Source: Calothrix sp. NIES-4105 | Lineage (GTDB): Bacteria; Cyanobacteriota; Cyanobacteriia; Cyanobacteriales; Nostocaceae | DNA length: 64,000 nt | Direction: 5' to 3' | NCBI RefSeq assembly: GCF_002368415.1 | Contig: NZ_AP018290.1 | Coordinates: forward strand, 1,801,470-1,865,469 | Shown: positions 1 through 9,109 of the stretch, in pieces | Position numbering within the stretch: position 1 is the first letter of the stretch | Layout: every line of letters starts with the position of its first letter | The notes under the pieces: generated by a model | Seen by the model: the letters and a program-made list of their open reading frames with translations, nothing else | Databases searched by the model: none | What the model was told of the DNA's origin: nothing | Position numbers and translations under genes: made by a program

Positions 1-1
1 T

Positions 2-193
2 GGTATAGTATTAACAGACTCTGCTAAACCTAAATTACTATCCAATTTAATTGAAAATAACAGCGATTACGGTTTAGTCATCATCGGACAATCTGAACCA
101 AGCTTAGATAGAAACACCTTTAAAGACAACAAAAAGCTAGACCAATTCCGCGTTATACCAACATTACAACCAGAGGCGCCTATTGAAAAGTAA
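2..193 (+). CDS. C-terminal fragment of an unrecognised protein
   Basis: The frame is open from the window edge to TAA at 191-193 and gives 63 residues. The tail is hydrophilic, with one short hydrophobic stretch (YGLVIIGQ), and ends PEAPIEK. A GGCGCC site sits near the end, as in most native genes here. The start lies outside the window. I do not recognise the family from this tail and assign no function. Confidence 0.55.
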   Translation, partial: GIVLTDSAKPKLLSNLIENNSDYGLVIIGQSEPSLDRNTFKDNKKLDQFRVIPTLQPEAPIEK

Positions 194-225
194 AGACCAT
201 CGAAAAATAGAGACGTTACATGTAA

Positions 226-430
226 CGTGTCTATATTTCCCCCCCTTCCACGCGCAGGGCGTGTACACATAAGTCTCTCAAAATTACTTTTCTTCTCTTT
301 CTTTGTGTTCTTTGTGTCTTTGTGGTTCATTAAAAGGAAAAACCACTCTCGTCACGAAGGACACAAAGGCAAGAAAAAAGGTAGTTATTTAAAGATGTGT
401 GTACACCGTAGCCCTTATTAAGGGGGGGAT
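226..430. repeat. Long imperfect inverted repeat (MITE-like or large hairpin)
   Basis: The outer arms pair: a C-run plus GTGTACACATA near 238-272 faces TGTGTGTACACC plus a G-run near 394-427. Inside them, CTTTGTGTTCTTTGTG near 300-315 faces CACGAAGGACACAAAG near 353-368. The whole spacer can fold on itself. The element abuts the stop codon of the DUF928 gene. No transposase is present, so it is either a mobilised miniature element or a decayed hairpin. The small ORFs in it are by-products of the repeat. Confidence 0.6.
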
Positions 431-1158
431 CATCTAGTAGCAGTAGAACTCGAAGGACACAACGAAACAACAAATTTATCGCGTTGTTCTATAAAAGAAG
501 CAGACGGTTTATCAACTTCATACAGTGACTGCAACGCATCCGACCAAGGAAGATAAGTTTTATCGTCGTTTTGATGTTTGATTTGATAATCTAAGAAATA
601 GTGTGCTTTCTTCAATGCAATATCTTCAGGTGACGATTTGGCTAATTTGGAGTTTTGCTCTAATGCTTGTAAATCGTTTTGAATTTTAGTACGTTCAGCT
701 TCGGACATAATTTGGAATGTTACCGACTCATTAATACCTCGTGAATTGTTAACCAGTTGCCATTGATAAAGCTTACCTGCTTCAAGAGCTTTTTCGGCGC
801 CATACGCAAGCTTTTGTGCTGCTAAATTAACTGGTTTTCTCCAAACTTCGGTTTGACTGTCGTACTCACGCACCACTAGCTGAACGTCTTGGTTTGCCGA
901 AGACTTCCATATAAACAATGGACGGTCGTGCCAAACAACATATGTTTCAAATATACCTGGTGTTATTGAGCAAATACCACCACGTGAAGTTCTTGAAACT
1001 TTACGTTCATTTTTTCGGCGCCACAGTCCTAAAAAATCTGCTACTCTAATTTGGGCGAATGTTTGAGTTGATGCAAGATTGGTAAAGCTGTCTGTAGTGA
1101 CAAAACTAGTTGCAAACAGCAAAATCAACATGAACCGTAGATATTTTTTGTTAAGCAT
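430..1158 (-). CDS. DUF928 family exported protein
   Basis: This 242-residue protein resembles DUF928, a cyanobacterial family of unknown function often encoded beside CHASE2 proteins. I start it at the ATG at 1158 rather than further upstream, because AAGGAG lies about 8 nt before it and a signal peptide follows directly (KKYLRFMLILLFATSFV, ending near TFAQ). A GGICSITPG stretch, a WHDRPLFIWKSS beta-strand region and a helical segment with LKKAHYFLDYQ follow. The ATG overlaps the stop of the CHAT-CHASE2 gene by 8 bp, so the two are probably translationally coupled. A periplasmic role is inferred. Confidence 0.75.
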   Translation of the reverse strand: MLNKKYLRFMLILLFATSFVTTDSFTNLASTQTFAQIRVADFLGLWRRKNERKVSRTSRGGICSITPGIFETYVVWHDRPLFIWKSSANQDVQLVVREYDSQTEVWRKPVNLAAQKLAYGAEKALEAGKLYQWQLVNNSRGINESVTFQIMSEAERTKIQNDLQALEQNSKLAKSSPEDIALKKAHYFLDYQIKHQNDDKTYLPWSDALQSLYEVDKPSASFIEQRDKFVVSLCPSSSTATR

Positions 1159-3550
1159 GGTTTTGTCTCCTTGTTGCAGATAAGACATAAGCTAGAAATA
1201 CCGATGATGGCAAGAACCACGGAAGTAAAAGTGCTGCAGTGATATATAATTGCAGCGCTGCTACTCCATATAACACAACTCCTAATAAGGCACCTGTAAG
1301 AATTTGTAAACGAAGTTTTGGTTTTAAAGGTGACTTAGATTTCAGAAAGAACACAGTAATTTTACCAACTAAAATCGCAAGCGCAATTATCCAAATATCT
1401 GGTATTGGAGTAATTAAGTGGCGCCGTATAAAATGGTGAGTTGTATATGCTAAAGATTGACCCCCTGTCATCCATGACTGTTCCGTCCAAAATTTCATTG
1501 CTGTAGGTATTACCATTCGGTCGGGTATACCTGGTGCTTTCCCTAAACGTTCATCGTTTCCTGTGGCAATTATTACAGCTTGTTTTGATATCAATGGAAA
1601 TTTGTTTGCGTCGGGATTCTCCATTAATTGCCAAGCTGGTATCTTAGTGTATACTTTTTCCGGAGGTATCGAAAAATCTATTATCGGTTGCTGTCCAAAT
1701 AATGGGCGCCATTGTTTTAAAGCTGTTAAATCACCTTTTTTAGGTAGTTTAGCTTTAATTGTATCAAGTAATTGAGTTCTTAAATTATTATTTCCACCTG
1801 CTCCCGGTTTAGGTAAGTCGGTTATTTCCTGACTAGCTAATTGAGTTAATGCCATTAAATAGGAAATAGGACATGTTTCGTAACACTCTTTTTCAGGTAA
1901 TTCTACATAATAAGGAAATGATTCTGTGTAACCTTGTAAAGTCCAATTACGGTTTTTGATACCGTTTGCATCGTTTACCGAAGCTTCTTGGCCATCACTA
2001 TTCAAAACTGTTCCAAAAACAACCCATCTATTTTCATTTACCGCGCGACTTACTGCAGTTCCTAAATCTTTATCTGCGGTTGCTGGATACTGTGGATATT
2101 TTTGTGGTGTATCAATCAAAAAATCTAAACCAATAACGGGTGCATTTAATTTCCGCACACGTTCCATCAACTCAGCAATATAAGAGCGGTTCATCGGCAG
2201 AATTTGCGAACTCGGTAGTTTACGTTTTGTGATTGACTCGCTATCTATTTCTACTAACGCTACTGGTGGCGCCTCCGAATCTGGAATTTGCTTAGTAGTT
2301 TCACGATAAACTGCCTGTGTAAATATTCTACCATCAAGTAAAAAATCTTGAACAGGAACCATTGTAGCAACAGCAATAGTTACAGTTAGAGCAACCGCTT
2401 CAATAATACTATTAGGTAAAACTATCTGCCGTATACGCCCATGCCACGGTAAAGAAGGGGGAATTTTATATAACTCGGCGCCTGGGTGACAGAATAATGA
2501 AGGCAGCAAATAAGATGACGGATAAGTATGGCTTTTATCTAAGCGCAAAAATTGCCGCGCTTCCATCATCGACTCATACACATTTAAGTGTTTACCCAAA
2601 GAAAGCAAAAACTTAACCAGAAATTCCTGCGCGACGCGGTTATGTACTGGTTCGCGCATCACCATTACCTGACTAAACCCTAAATCTATCAAAGATTCAG
2701 CAATATTTAACCCACTACACGAATTAAATATGGCGACTTTTAACCGACGTTGACGTGCTGCATTCAAATGCGTTGCTATTTCTTTTATTGATATTGATAC
2801 TCCTGGTGCTATTCCTAGTTCACCCCCCGTCAAATCTGTTTCATTGCTATGTCCAGCAAAGAACAGCACATCCCATCCGCGTTCATCAGCAATTGCATTT
2901 ATAATATTGTCAATTACCTGTGTAGGTGTTTGATTAGGTTGCCACCCTACAAACTCTACATCTGCAATCTTTGACAACTCTTTCAAAGCTGCTCGTTCAT
3001 TTTGAAAATCTAACCCTGTATCATCACCTAATATCGTTAAAATGCGAGTGCGTCCTTTTTGCTGTAAACTATGTACAGGAGCGCTGATTTTTTGAGGAGA
3101 ACGAATAATTTGGATTTTTCTAGCACTTGTAAACTCACTTTCCCAAGCTTCCCACGGAAATCTATCCAACTCAATTGGCGCACATGTCAAAAACACCTTT
3201 GTTGGTTCTTGATTTAAATTACTACCTTCTTGATTCAATTGCGCGCGGATATCAAATAATGCAGCACTTCGTAACCAGCTATTGAATTCATAAATTAATT
3301 TTGACTCAGCTTTAACTAGTTCTGCGTGCCAGTCAAGTGATAGCTCTGCAACTCCTCCACCAACTGCCTTTCCCCGCATCTCCTCTGACTGGTAAAATTT
3401 CAAATATGCTTTTTTCCAATCTTGATATAGTTGAGTTAGAACCGCAGGATATTCAACTTGTGCAGCTAATTTTTGCCCCTGTCCCCAGGACAACTCAAAC
3501 AAGCATATTTGTTCTACTCTTTGAACTTTTAAATTAAATAAATGTTCCAT
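1151..3550 (-). CDS. CHAT (caspase-like) - CHASE2 transmembrane protein
   Basis: The protein has 799 residues. An N-terminal region of about 150 residues is followed by a CHAT domain (about 165-360) that keeps both catalytic positions of the caspase fold: His234 in FFAGHS and Cys278 in FNSCSG. One membrane segment follows (about 381-399), then an extracytoplasmic CHASE2 sensor domain (about 405-690), then hydrophobic segments between about 700 and 795. CHASE2 domains sense unknown external signals and CHAT domains are peptidases. The likely role, inferred, is stimulus-controlled proteolysis in the cytoplasm. DUF1822 and a sigma-like gene lie upstream and DUF928 overlaps downstream. No strong ribosome-binding site precedes the ATG. 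Confidence 0.85.
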   Translation of the reverse strand: MEHLFNLKVQRVEQICLFELSWGQGQKLAAQVEYPAVLTQLYQDWKKAYLKFYQSEEMRGKAVGGGVAELSLDWHAELVKAESKLIYEFNSWLRSAALFDIRAQLNQEGSNLNQEPTKVFLTCAPIELDRFPWEAWESEFTSARKIQIIRSPQKISAPVHSLQQKGRTRILTILGDDTGLDFQNERAALKELSKIADVEFVGWQPNQTPTQVIDNIINAIADERGWDVLFFAGHSNETDLTGGELGIAPGVSISIKEIATHLNAARQRRLKVAIFNSCSGLNIAESLIDLGFSQVMVMREPVHNRVAQEFLVKFLLSLGKHLNVYESMMEARQFLRLDKSHTYPSSYLLPSLFCHPGAELYKIPPSLPWHGRIRQIVLPNSIIEAVALTVTIAVATMVPVQDFLLDGRIFTQAVYRETTKQIPDSEAPPVALVEIDSESITKRKLPSSQILPMNRSYIAELMERVRKLNAPVIGLDFLIDTPQKYPQYPATADKDLGTAVSRAVNENRWVVFGTVLNSDGQEASVNDANGIKNRNWTLQGYTESFPYYVELPEKECYETCPISYLMALTQLASQEITDLPKPGAGGNNNLRTQLLDTIKAKLPKKGDLTALKQWRPLFGQQPIIDFSIPPEKVYTKIPAWQLMENPDANKFPLISKQAVIIATGNDERLGKAPGIPDRMVIPTAMKFWTEQSWMTGGQSLAYTTHHFIRRHLITPIPDIWIIALAILVGKITVFFLKSKSPLKPKLRLQILTGALLGVVLYGVAALQLYITAALLLPWFLPSSVFLAYVLSATRRQNHA

Positions 3551-3675
3551 AGCTTTAGGTGTAAAGGGGAAGGAAGTATCTTTATATTATGTATTTTTAC
3601 GTACAGTTATATAACGAAAGTTTAAATTTTGATTTAAATTTTCGGTAAAAATTTTAATTGATAGTAATCAGTAAG

Positions 3676-5007
3676 TCATTCTTCTATACCGAGAGGCGGA
3701 ATTTCAAACACGCTCGTCTCGTCTGCTGTCACTGTAACCCAGAAACGGTCATTCGAGTCACCAATAAGACGTGCGAAAAGAATTTCTTTGCTGCTATCAC
3801 CTTCTAAAGTTTCGTTAAACAATTGTTGCGTTTTGTCACGAATTTCCAATCGTAAACTTTTTGGAACTAGGTAGCTCGAAATCGAACGCACAACTATTAA
3901 CATCATCCACTCTGGATTCTCTGATACTTCATCCAATTCCCATATAATCGCATAAAGTCTTAAAGCCGCACATTCTGAATTTAAATCACGCTCGGCGCCT
4001 TGAGCATGTGAAGGAATGTCAATACCTTGTTTTTTTAATGCTTCGCGAATAGGTTTAAAATCTTCGCTTCTTCGTAATGGAGATGGTGCGAAAGTTGGCA
4101 TTAACATCCATCCTAATTCAGAAGCAACTGTATCAATTTGATTACGTAACCAAAGACCAACATTGATAAAAGATTGTATTGACTGTACAGGTTGGGCAAT
4201 TTGACTATTTGACGCATTTGTAACAACTTCTGTAGTCGCTCTGGCATACAACCAATTAATTAAATCAGAATTAGTAAGTAGTGTTTTCGCTTCCTCCACC
4301 GTCAAAAACTGTGAAGGATGCTTTCTTAGTTCTGATTGTAACCCAGTTAACTTTTGCTGTAGGGCTAAAGATGTGTCAGTTTGTACAGCTGGTATATTAC
4401 ATTGTACATCGGGTAAATTAATTGCACTTGCATCCAAACAGCGTAAATTTAAGAGCAATGCATCAGTATCAAAATTTAGTTGCTCATTTGGTAAAGCATA
4501 AGTCCAATCTTCTTCAACTTGTAACGAAGCTTGTTGTTTATAGCTTTGAAACTGTGGATAACTTATAAACCCAAATACATTAGTTTTCTGTTGTTCTTCC
4601 TCAACATGCATCAGCACATAGAAGTGCGCTGCTAATTTCGGAACATCTAAGACAGCAAAAGGAATACTTTGTAAGTCTCCAACCTTGTTTGCTGTAATTA
4701 CACATACCTTAAAGGCGCCGACTTGAATATTGCAAGCAGCAGCTAGTATATTTGAGTAAGCTACTTGCCAAATACTTGACTCGGAAATAATAACATCTAA
4801 ATCAGGCGTGCGTTCAGCCATCCATTCTTCAAAGCCAATAGTACCTAAAGCATTAAGGTAAATTTGCCAACTTTGCTCAGGAGAAGTTATAGCTAAACTC
4901 AATTGTGCCGCGCGTTGAATTTGTTCAGGCGCCAGCTCGGTGCTATCATCACCAATTGATTGCCAGTCGAGCCAGTCAGTGTCAGTAAGATAAGTAGGTT
5001 CGTTCAT
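3676..5007 (-). CDS. DUF1822 family protein (copy 1)
   Basis: The protein has 443 residues, with no signal peptide or membrane segment. The family is cyanobacterial and of unknown function. It is recognisable by a beta-rich N-terminal half (DWLDWQSIGD, then CNIQVGAFKVCVITANK, then LLLNLRCLDAS) and a C-terminal region with RLEIRDKTQQLF and a strand reading EILFARLIGDSNDRFWVTV. A second family member lies at 9110-10255 on the other strand, also directly after a sigma-like gene. The upstream spacer is a degenerate minisatellite, and I see no ribosome-binding site in it. A role as regulator or sensor partner of the sigma-like protein is inferred from conserved gene order only. Confidence 0.75.
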   Translation of the reverse strand: MNEPTYLTDTDWLDWQSIGDDSTELAPEQIQRAAQLSLAITSPEQSWQIYLNALGTIGFEEWMAERTPDLDVIISESSIWQVAYSNILAAACNIQVGAFKVCVITANKVGDLQSIPFAVLDVPKLAAHFYVLMHVEEEQQKTNVFGFISYPQFQSYKQQASLQVEEDWTYALPNEQLNFDTDALLLNLRCLDASAINLPDVQCNIPAVQTDTSLALQQKLTGLQSELRKHPSQFLTVEEAKTLLTNSDLINWLYARATTEVVTNASNSQIAQPVQSIQSFINVGLWLRNQIDTVASELGWMLMPTFAPSPLRRSEDFKPIREALKKQGIDIPSHAQGAERDLNSECAALRLYAIIWELDEVSENPEWMMLIVVRSISSYLVPKSLRLEIRDKTQQLFNETLEGDSSKEILFARLIGDSNDRFWVTVTADETSVFEIPPLGIEE

Positions 5008-5275
5008 AGGGGTCAGGAGTCAGCAGGTAGGGGGGTCAGGAGTTAGGAGGTAGGGGGTCAGGAGTCAGCAGGTAGGGAGTTAGGAGGTAGGGGGTCAGGG
5101 GTCAGCAGGTAGGGAGTTAGGAGGTAGGGGGTCAGGGGTCAGCAGGTAGGAAAATCAGGAGTCAGCAGGTAGAGAGTTAGGGGTCAGCAGGTAGGGGGGT
5201 CAGGAGTCAGCAGGTAGGGAGTTAGGAGTTAAACATTCTGCATTCTGAATTCTGAATTCTGAATTCTTGTCTAAA
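5008..5275. repeat. GTCAGCAGGTAGGG / GTTAGGAGGTAGGG minisatellite plus GAATTCT repeat
   Basis: Alternating units of about 14-22 bp (GGTCAGGAGTCAGCAGGTAG, GAGTTAGGAGGTAG and variants) run from the DUF1822 start to about 5230. A short run of GAATTCT repeats follows at about 5236-5268. The array fills the whole gap between the two genes and encodes the last residues of the sigma-like ORF (SEFRIQNAEC, then TPNSLPADS). It is a slippage-prone repeat rather than a CRISPR, because unit lengths vary and there are no unique spacers. Confidence 0.75.
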
Positions 5276-6660
5276 TAAAAGCAAAGACGTTGTGCAAAGA
5301 GACTTTTGAGAGGTTGGTCACGAACTGGGTTTTTAGTTTCAGATTCTGCTTCTGTAATAATTTTGGTAATTTGTTCTGATAATGCTTCGTCGATTTTTTC
5401 ATCTAAGGTTTGTAGTTGTTCGATATCGGTAAATTGTTTTGCTATATCAATAACTTTGGTACGCAAGATTAATAACAATCTTTGTCGAACATCCGCACGT
5501 AAATCATTAAGTTTTAATAAACGTGTTACTTCATATTGCTTATTGAGGTTGATTTGCGGTGCAATATGAGTCATAGACTCACCTCGACAGTGAAATAACT
5601 CTAAACCTTTAATAAATGATTCAACTTGGGACGGGCGCCGACGCTGAAGTTTTGCGGTAAATTCTTCTATAACAAGAGAAAGCGCTTGGTCTAAAGATTC
5701 TATCAACTCTTTTTGATATAACTTTATAAATTCGTTTTCTTCTTCGTCTTCGTTATTTGATATTGCTTGTTTATGCTCAACAATTGGCTCAACTTCCTTT
5801 TGGTTATAAGATAGCGTTTTGATGGCGCCACCTCGTGCAATAATTCGGTACTCGCGTAATTTAGCAGCGACAAATTGTAATTGCCTTAAAACAGCTTCAT
5901 TACTTAAATTTTTTCCTGCCATGCGGGTTTTTAAATCTTCGGCAATGCGAGATAACTGCTCACTAGTTGGAGGTTGGCACGGTAAAGTCGAACCTGCAAG
6001 CTGTTGTAAACGGTCTGCACGGTATACTGCATGATAGCTTATCAACAATTCACAAGCTTTATTAACCTCATCCGTTACCAAATGATACATTTCTGTTAAA
6101 ATTCGTTGTAATTCTTTAGGATTTGTATCATTTAACAATGCCCAATCGCTAACTAAAAACACACCATGCTCAAGTAGAAACTTTTTGAGGTCTGGATGCT
6201 GTTTTACATACCGACTTACCCAAGTATTCAACGAACCTTTACTAGGGTTATACGTTTTAAATATCGTCGTTGCTATAGACTTGTAAGAACTAGTTTTGGC
6301 TTGTTGATACTGAAACTTTTGCAGCACCTCATCTCCCAACACAAGCGGTAATAAATCTTCACAGTTAAAACCGTGCTGCCTCCCAAATTTGGCACCTAAA
6401 TCGACGCAAGCTTGGTAAATTTGATGAGAGATATAGCAGCGCAAACAAATTTCAGGTATGATGTTACTTGCTTGCTGTTTGTGCATAAGTTGCCAAAGCT
6501 GTTGCTGTACCGCGACATCCGAGTCCGAGGCAAGTGTGGGAAACTGGTTATGTAAATAGTCTTTAGCTGCGACAATCATTTCAACAAGGCGCCTACCATT
6601 ATTAGATAGCTTGACAAATTCACAATATTTAGACACTAAGACCACAGTGATTTTACTCAA
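5200..6660 (-). CDS. Sigma-70-like regulatory protein (copy 1)
   Basis: The protein has 486 residues as annotated. It shares a landmark with the clearer sigma-like protein at 7682-8902: YNPSKGSLNTWVSRYVKQ here against FNPSQGFILKNYAS there, in equivalent positions. A helical segment near the C-terminus (GESMTHIAPQINLNKQYEVTRLL) could be a region-4-like helix-turn-helix. No catalytic motif is seen. The start is uncertain: the predicted start is TTG at 6660, and a strong AAGGAGGTG at 6682-6690 lies about 21 nt before it, which is too far. The final 20 residues are read from repeat DNA and the true end may have been shorter. It probably forms an operon with the downstream DUF1822 gene. Confidence 0.6.
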   Translation of the reverse strand: MSKITVVLVSKYCEFVKLSNNGRRLVEMIVAAKDYLHNQFPTLASDSDVAVQQQLWQLMHKQQASNIIPEICLRCYISHQIYQACVDLGAKFGRQHGFNCEDLLPLVLGDEVLQKFQYQQAKTSSYKSIATTIFKTYNPSKGSLNTWVSRYVKQHPDLKKFLLEHGVFLVSDWALLNDTNPKELQRILTEMYHLVTDEVNKACELLISYHAVYRADRLQQLAGSTLPCQPPTSEQLSRIAEDLKTRMAGKNLSNEAVLRQLQFVAAKLREYRIIARGGAIKTLSYNQKEVEPIVEHKQAISNNEDEEENEFIKLYQKELIESLDQALSLVIEEFTAKLQRRRPSQVESFIKGLELFHCRGESMTHIAPQINLNKQYEVTRLLKLNDLRADVRQRLLLILRTKVIDIAKQFTDIEQLQTLDEKIDEALSEQITKIITEAESETKNPVRDQPLKSLFAQRLCFYLDKNSEFRIQNAECLTPNSLPADS

Positions 6661-6789
6661 CGCTAATCACTATTAATTGTTTCACCTCCTTCTAAGAATT
6701 GCAATTTGTACTACGACACCCCTCAAGGTACCTGTTAATGCTCTATTTCTAGACGCAGCAAGCTTATGCAGTTTTTCTAAAACAAATAC

Positions 6790-6873
6790 GTAGGTTGGGT
6801 GGAGGAACGGAACCCAACATTGGTAAAATTTATATACATTATGTTGGGTTCTTTTAGCCTCGACCCAACCTAC
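6790..6873. repeat. GTAGGTTGGGT inverted-repeat element
   Basis: GTAGGTTGGGT at 6790 and ACCCAACCTAC at 6863-6873 form terminal inverted arms. A second inner pair is AACCCAACAT (6811-6820) and ATGTTGGGTT (6841-6850). The right end supplies the TAG stop of the ABC ATPase, so insertion or repeat gain may have trimmed that protein's tail. A shorter relative lies at 15036-15078. Confidence 0.75.
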
Positions 6874-7607
6874 AAGCATTGTAAAAACGCTTTAGCTTCA
6901 GGGTGTTGAGAATTCCGAAACTGTTGTGGCGCCTCTAATACAATTAACTCACCTTGGTGCATTAAGCCAATACGTGAAGCCAAAACAAACGCTTCTTGGA
7001 TGTCGTGAGTGACAAAAACAACAGTTTTCCCTAAGTCTTGCTGTAACCGTTTAAATTCTTTTTGAATTTCCAATCTCGTTATTGGGTCTAATGCTCCAAA
7101 CGGTTCATCCATAAGCAGCATTGGTGGGTCAGCAGCAAGTGCGCGCGCAACACCAACTCGTTGTCGTTGTCCTCCCGAAAGTTCATGTGGATAGCGCTGT
7201 GCAAAAGTTGAAGGTTCCAAACCTACCAAATTTAGTAACTCATGCGCGCGTGTTTTAATTTGCTTTGGTTTCCATTTTTCCAAAGACGGTACTAAACCAA
7301 TATTACGTTCAACCGTAAAATGCGGAAATAATCCTGTTTCTTGGATAACATACCCTATCCGGCGCCGCAGTTTAATTTCGTCCCATTGGGTTGTCGGTAT
7401 ACCATCGAATAATACCTCACCTTGAGTTGGCGCTAAAAGTCTGTTAATCAACTTCATCGTTGTCGTCTTACCGCTACCGCTACGTCCTAGTAATACCAAA
7501 GCTTCACCTTTATATATATTAAAGTTTAGGTTAGATACCAAATCACGGTTATTGCGACGCAGTGTAACATTATGGAATTTAACGGCGATTTGGTTATCTT
7601 GGGGCAT
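6870..7607 (-). CDS. ABC transporter ATPase, osmoprotectant (OpuCA/ProV) type
   Basis: The 245-residue protein has a complete nucleotide-binding domain: Walker A GRSGSGKTT (41-49), Q-loop Gln89, signature LSGGQ (143-147), Walker B MLLMDEP (163-169) and a switch His in VFVTHD. The sequence around the Q-loop and signature (VIQETGLFPH, YPHELSGGQRQRVG) resembles glycine-betaine/choline importers. The C-terminal CBS pair of full-length OpuCA is absent. No permease or binding-protein gene is adjacent, so the partners must be elsewhere. The stop codon lies inside a repeat element, and the final few residues may not be ancestral. Confidence 0.85.
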   Translation of the reverse strand: MPQDNQIAVKFHNVTLRRNNRDLVSNLNFNIYKGEALVLLGRSGSGKTTTMKLINRLLAPTQGEVLFDGIPTTQWDEIKLRRRIGYVIQETGLFPHFTVERNIGLVPSLEKWKPKQIKTRAHELLNLVGLEPSTFAQRYPHELSGGQRQRVGVARALAADPPMLLMDEPFGALDPITRLEIQKEFKRLQQDLGKTVVFVTHDIQEAFVLASRIGLMHQGELIVLEAPQQFRNSQHPEAKAFLQCL

Positions 7608-7681
7608 AAAATAGTGAACGTGGGTTTTTAGTTAATTGTAATTGCTTTAGGATCGCGCTCTCTGCGCTACTACGAGCCAAA

Positions 7682-8902
7682 ATGTATAATAAGCAGGCGC
7701 CTGTTCTAAAAAATTTTATAATTAAGCGTGAGTTTATGCATCAGAGGCAAAGCATTATTGACAAATTTTCAACTTTTATCCAATTCGATGCGGAACGTTT
7801 CCAAAATTGGGTAAAAGACGGTAGGTTGCGTCGCAGTATTCAAAGCTGTATAAATCAAAATCCAGAAGAGACTTCTGACAATGTTTGGGCTATATACTGG
7901 TACAAACGCTGGCAGAAAGAACAGGTAAAAGGTATTGCTCTTTATCATTTAAACGCATATCTCCAAGAACCTTGTTACTGGAGTTCCCAGAAATTAGCGA
8001 AAACTTTTAGCAATACTCAGCATTCGCTACCTGACTTCTTCCAAATTGCTATAACACAAATTGAGCGTATTTTGAAAGGATTTAATCCGAGTCAAGGTTT
8101 TATACTCAAAAACTATGCTAGTACTAGCTTCAGTTCGATTATTCGCGAAACGCTACGTCAACGTCACGAAGTTGATATCTGTTCAACTTGGGGAATGTTA
8201 CGCAAAACGAGTCAAAAACGTTTAGTAGAATCTTTAGAAGCGGCAGGGTTATCTAAAGAAAAGATTACTAGCTATACCAACGCTTGGAACTGTTATCAAT
8301 TAATATACGCTCCAACTCAAACCAACACTAGCCGTAAACTTTCGCGTCCCGATAACAAAACGTGGGATGCTATTACAAAAGCATACAACGATCAGGCGCC
8401 ATCAAAAATCAACGCGCAAACTTTAGAAAGCTGGATGCAAACCTGTGCTTTATCTATACGCAATTTTCTGTATCCGACAGTAACTTCCATCAACACACCC
8501 ACAGGAAGCGAAGATACCTACGAAATTATCGATAATATACCTAGTAATGAAAATTCGCCACTAATCTCGATAATAGCCGAAGAAGAACAACAAACTCGTA
8601 ATTCTCAACTTTCGGAAATAAGCCAAGTTTTGATTGAAGCAGTAAATAAGCTTGAACTAGAAGCGCAACAAATCTTAAAGCTTTATTATACGCAAGGACT
8701 AACGCAGCAGCAAATTGCGAAGCAACTTGAAATACCACAGTACACGATATCACGGCGCCTGAACAAAATCCGCGAAACCCTACTCAAAGCAGTTTTTACC
8801 TGGAGTAAAGAAAAACTGCATATATCTATTACGTCAGACATACTAAAAAGTATGAATTCGGTTATAGAACAATGGTTACAGTCTTACTATAGTGCTGAGT
8901 AA
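7682..8902 (+). CDS. Sigma-70 family protein (copy 2)
   Basis: The protein has up to 406 residues. ATG at 7682 is the outer start; ATG at 7736 (MHQRQS) is an alternative, and neither has a clear ribosome-binding site. The C-terminal part (about 320-375) holds a region-4-type helix-turn-helix: LELEAQQILKLYYTQGLTQQ, then IAKQLEIPQYTISRRL. The N-terminal 200 residues match the copy at 5200-6660 in layout. It is followed after a 200-bp repeat spacer by a DUF1822 gene. The last residues (SAE-stop) are read from the first STRR repeat unit. It probably directs RNA polymerase or is a sigma-derived regulator; target promoters are unknown. Confidence 0.75.
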   Translation: MYNKQAPVLKNFIIKREFMHQRQSIIDKFSTFIQFDAERFQNWVKDGRLRRSIQSCINQNPEETSDNVWAIYWYKRWQKEQVKGIALYHLNAYLQEPCYWSSQKLAKTFSNTQHSLPDFFQIAITQIERILKGFNPSQGFILKNYASTSFSSIIRETLRQRHEVDICSTWGMLRKTSQKRLVESLEAAGLSKEKITSYTNAWNCYQLIYAPTQTNTSRKLSRPDNKTWDAITKAYNDQAPSKINAQTLESWMQTCALSIRNFLYPTVTSINTPTGSEDTYEIIDNIPSNENSPLISIIAEEEQQTRNSQLSEISQVLIEAVNKLELEAQQILKLYYTQGLTQQQIAKQLEIPQYTISRRLNKIRETLLKAVFTWSKEKLHISITSDILKSMNSVIEQWLQSYYSAE

Positions 8903-9100
8903 AAAGTGCTGAGTGCTGAGTGTAGTTATGAGTTAAGAGTTAGGAGTGAGGAGTCTTGAATAAAAAACTCAGTACTCACCACTCAGCACTCAGCACTCAG
9001 CACTCAAAACTTAACACTCAGCACTCACCACTCAAAACTTAACACTCACCACTCAAAACTTAACACTCACCACTCAGCACTCAGCACTCAGCACTTTCTA
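8891..9100. repeat. STRR heptamer array
   Basis: Runs of GTGCTGA on the left face runs of its complement TCAGCAC on the right, mixed with ACTCAAAACTTAAC units. The array can form a long hairpin. It fills the spacer between the sigma-like gene and the DUF1822 gene and supplies the stop codon of the former. Confidence 0.85.
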
Positions 9101-9109
9101 CTTAAAATC

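Noticed and set aside
5008-5235. Regularly repeated units that could be mistaken for a CRISPR array
   Set aside because: Units vary in length and there are no unique spacers or cas genes; this is a minisatellite.
6682-6879. A 65-codon frame between the sigma-like and ABC genes
   Set aside because: It is read from the GTAGGTTGGGT inverted repeat and has no ribosome-binding site.
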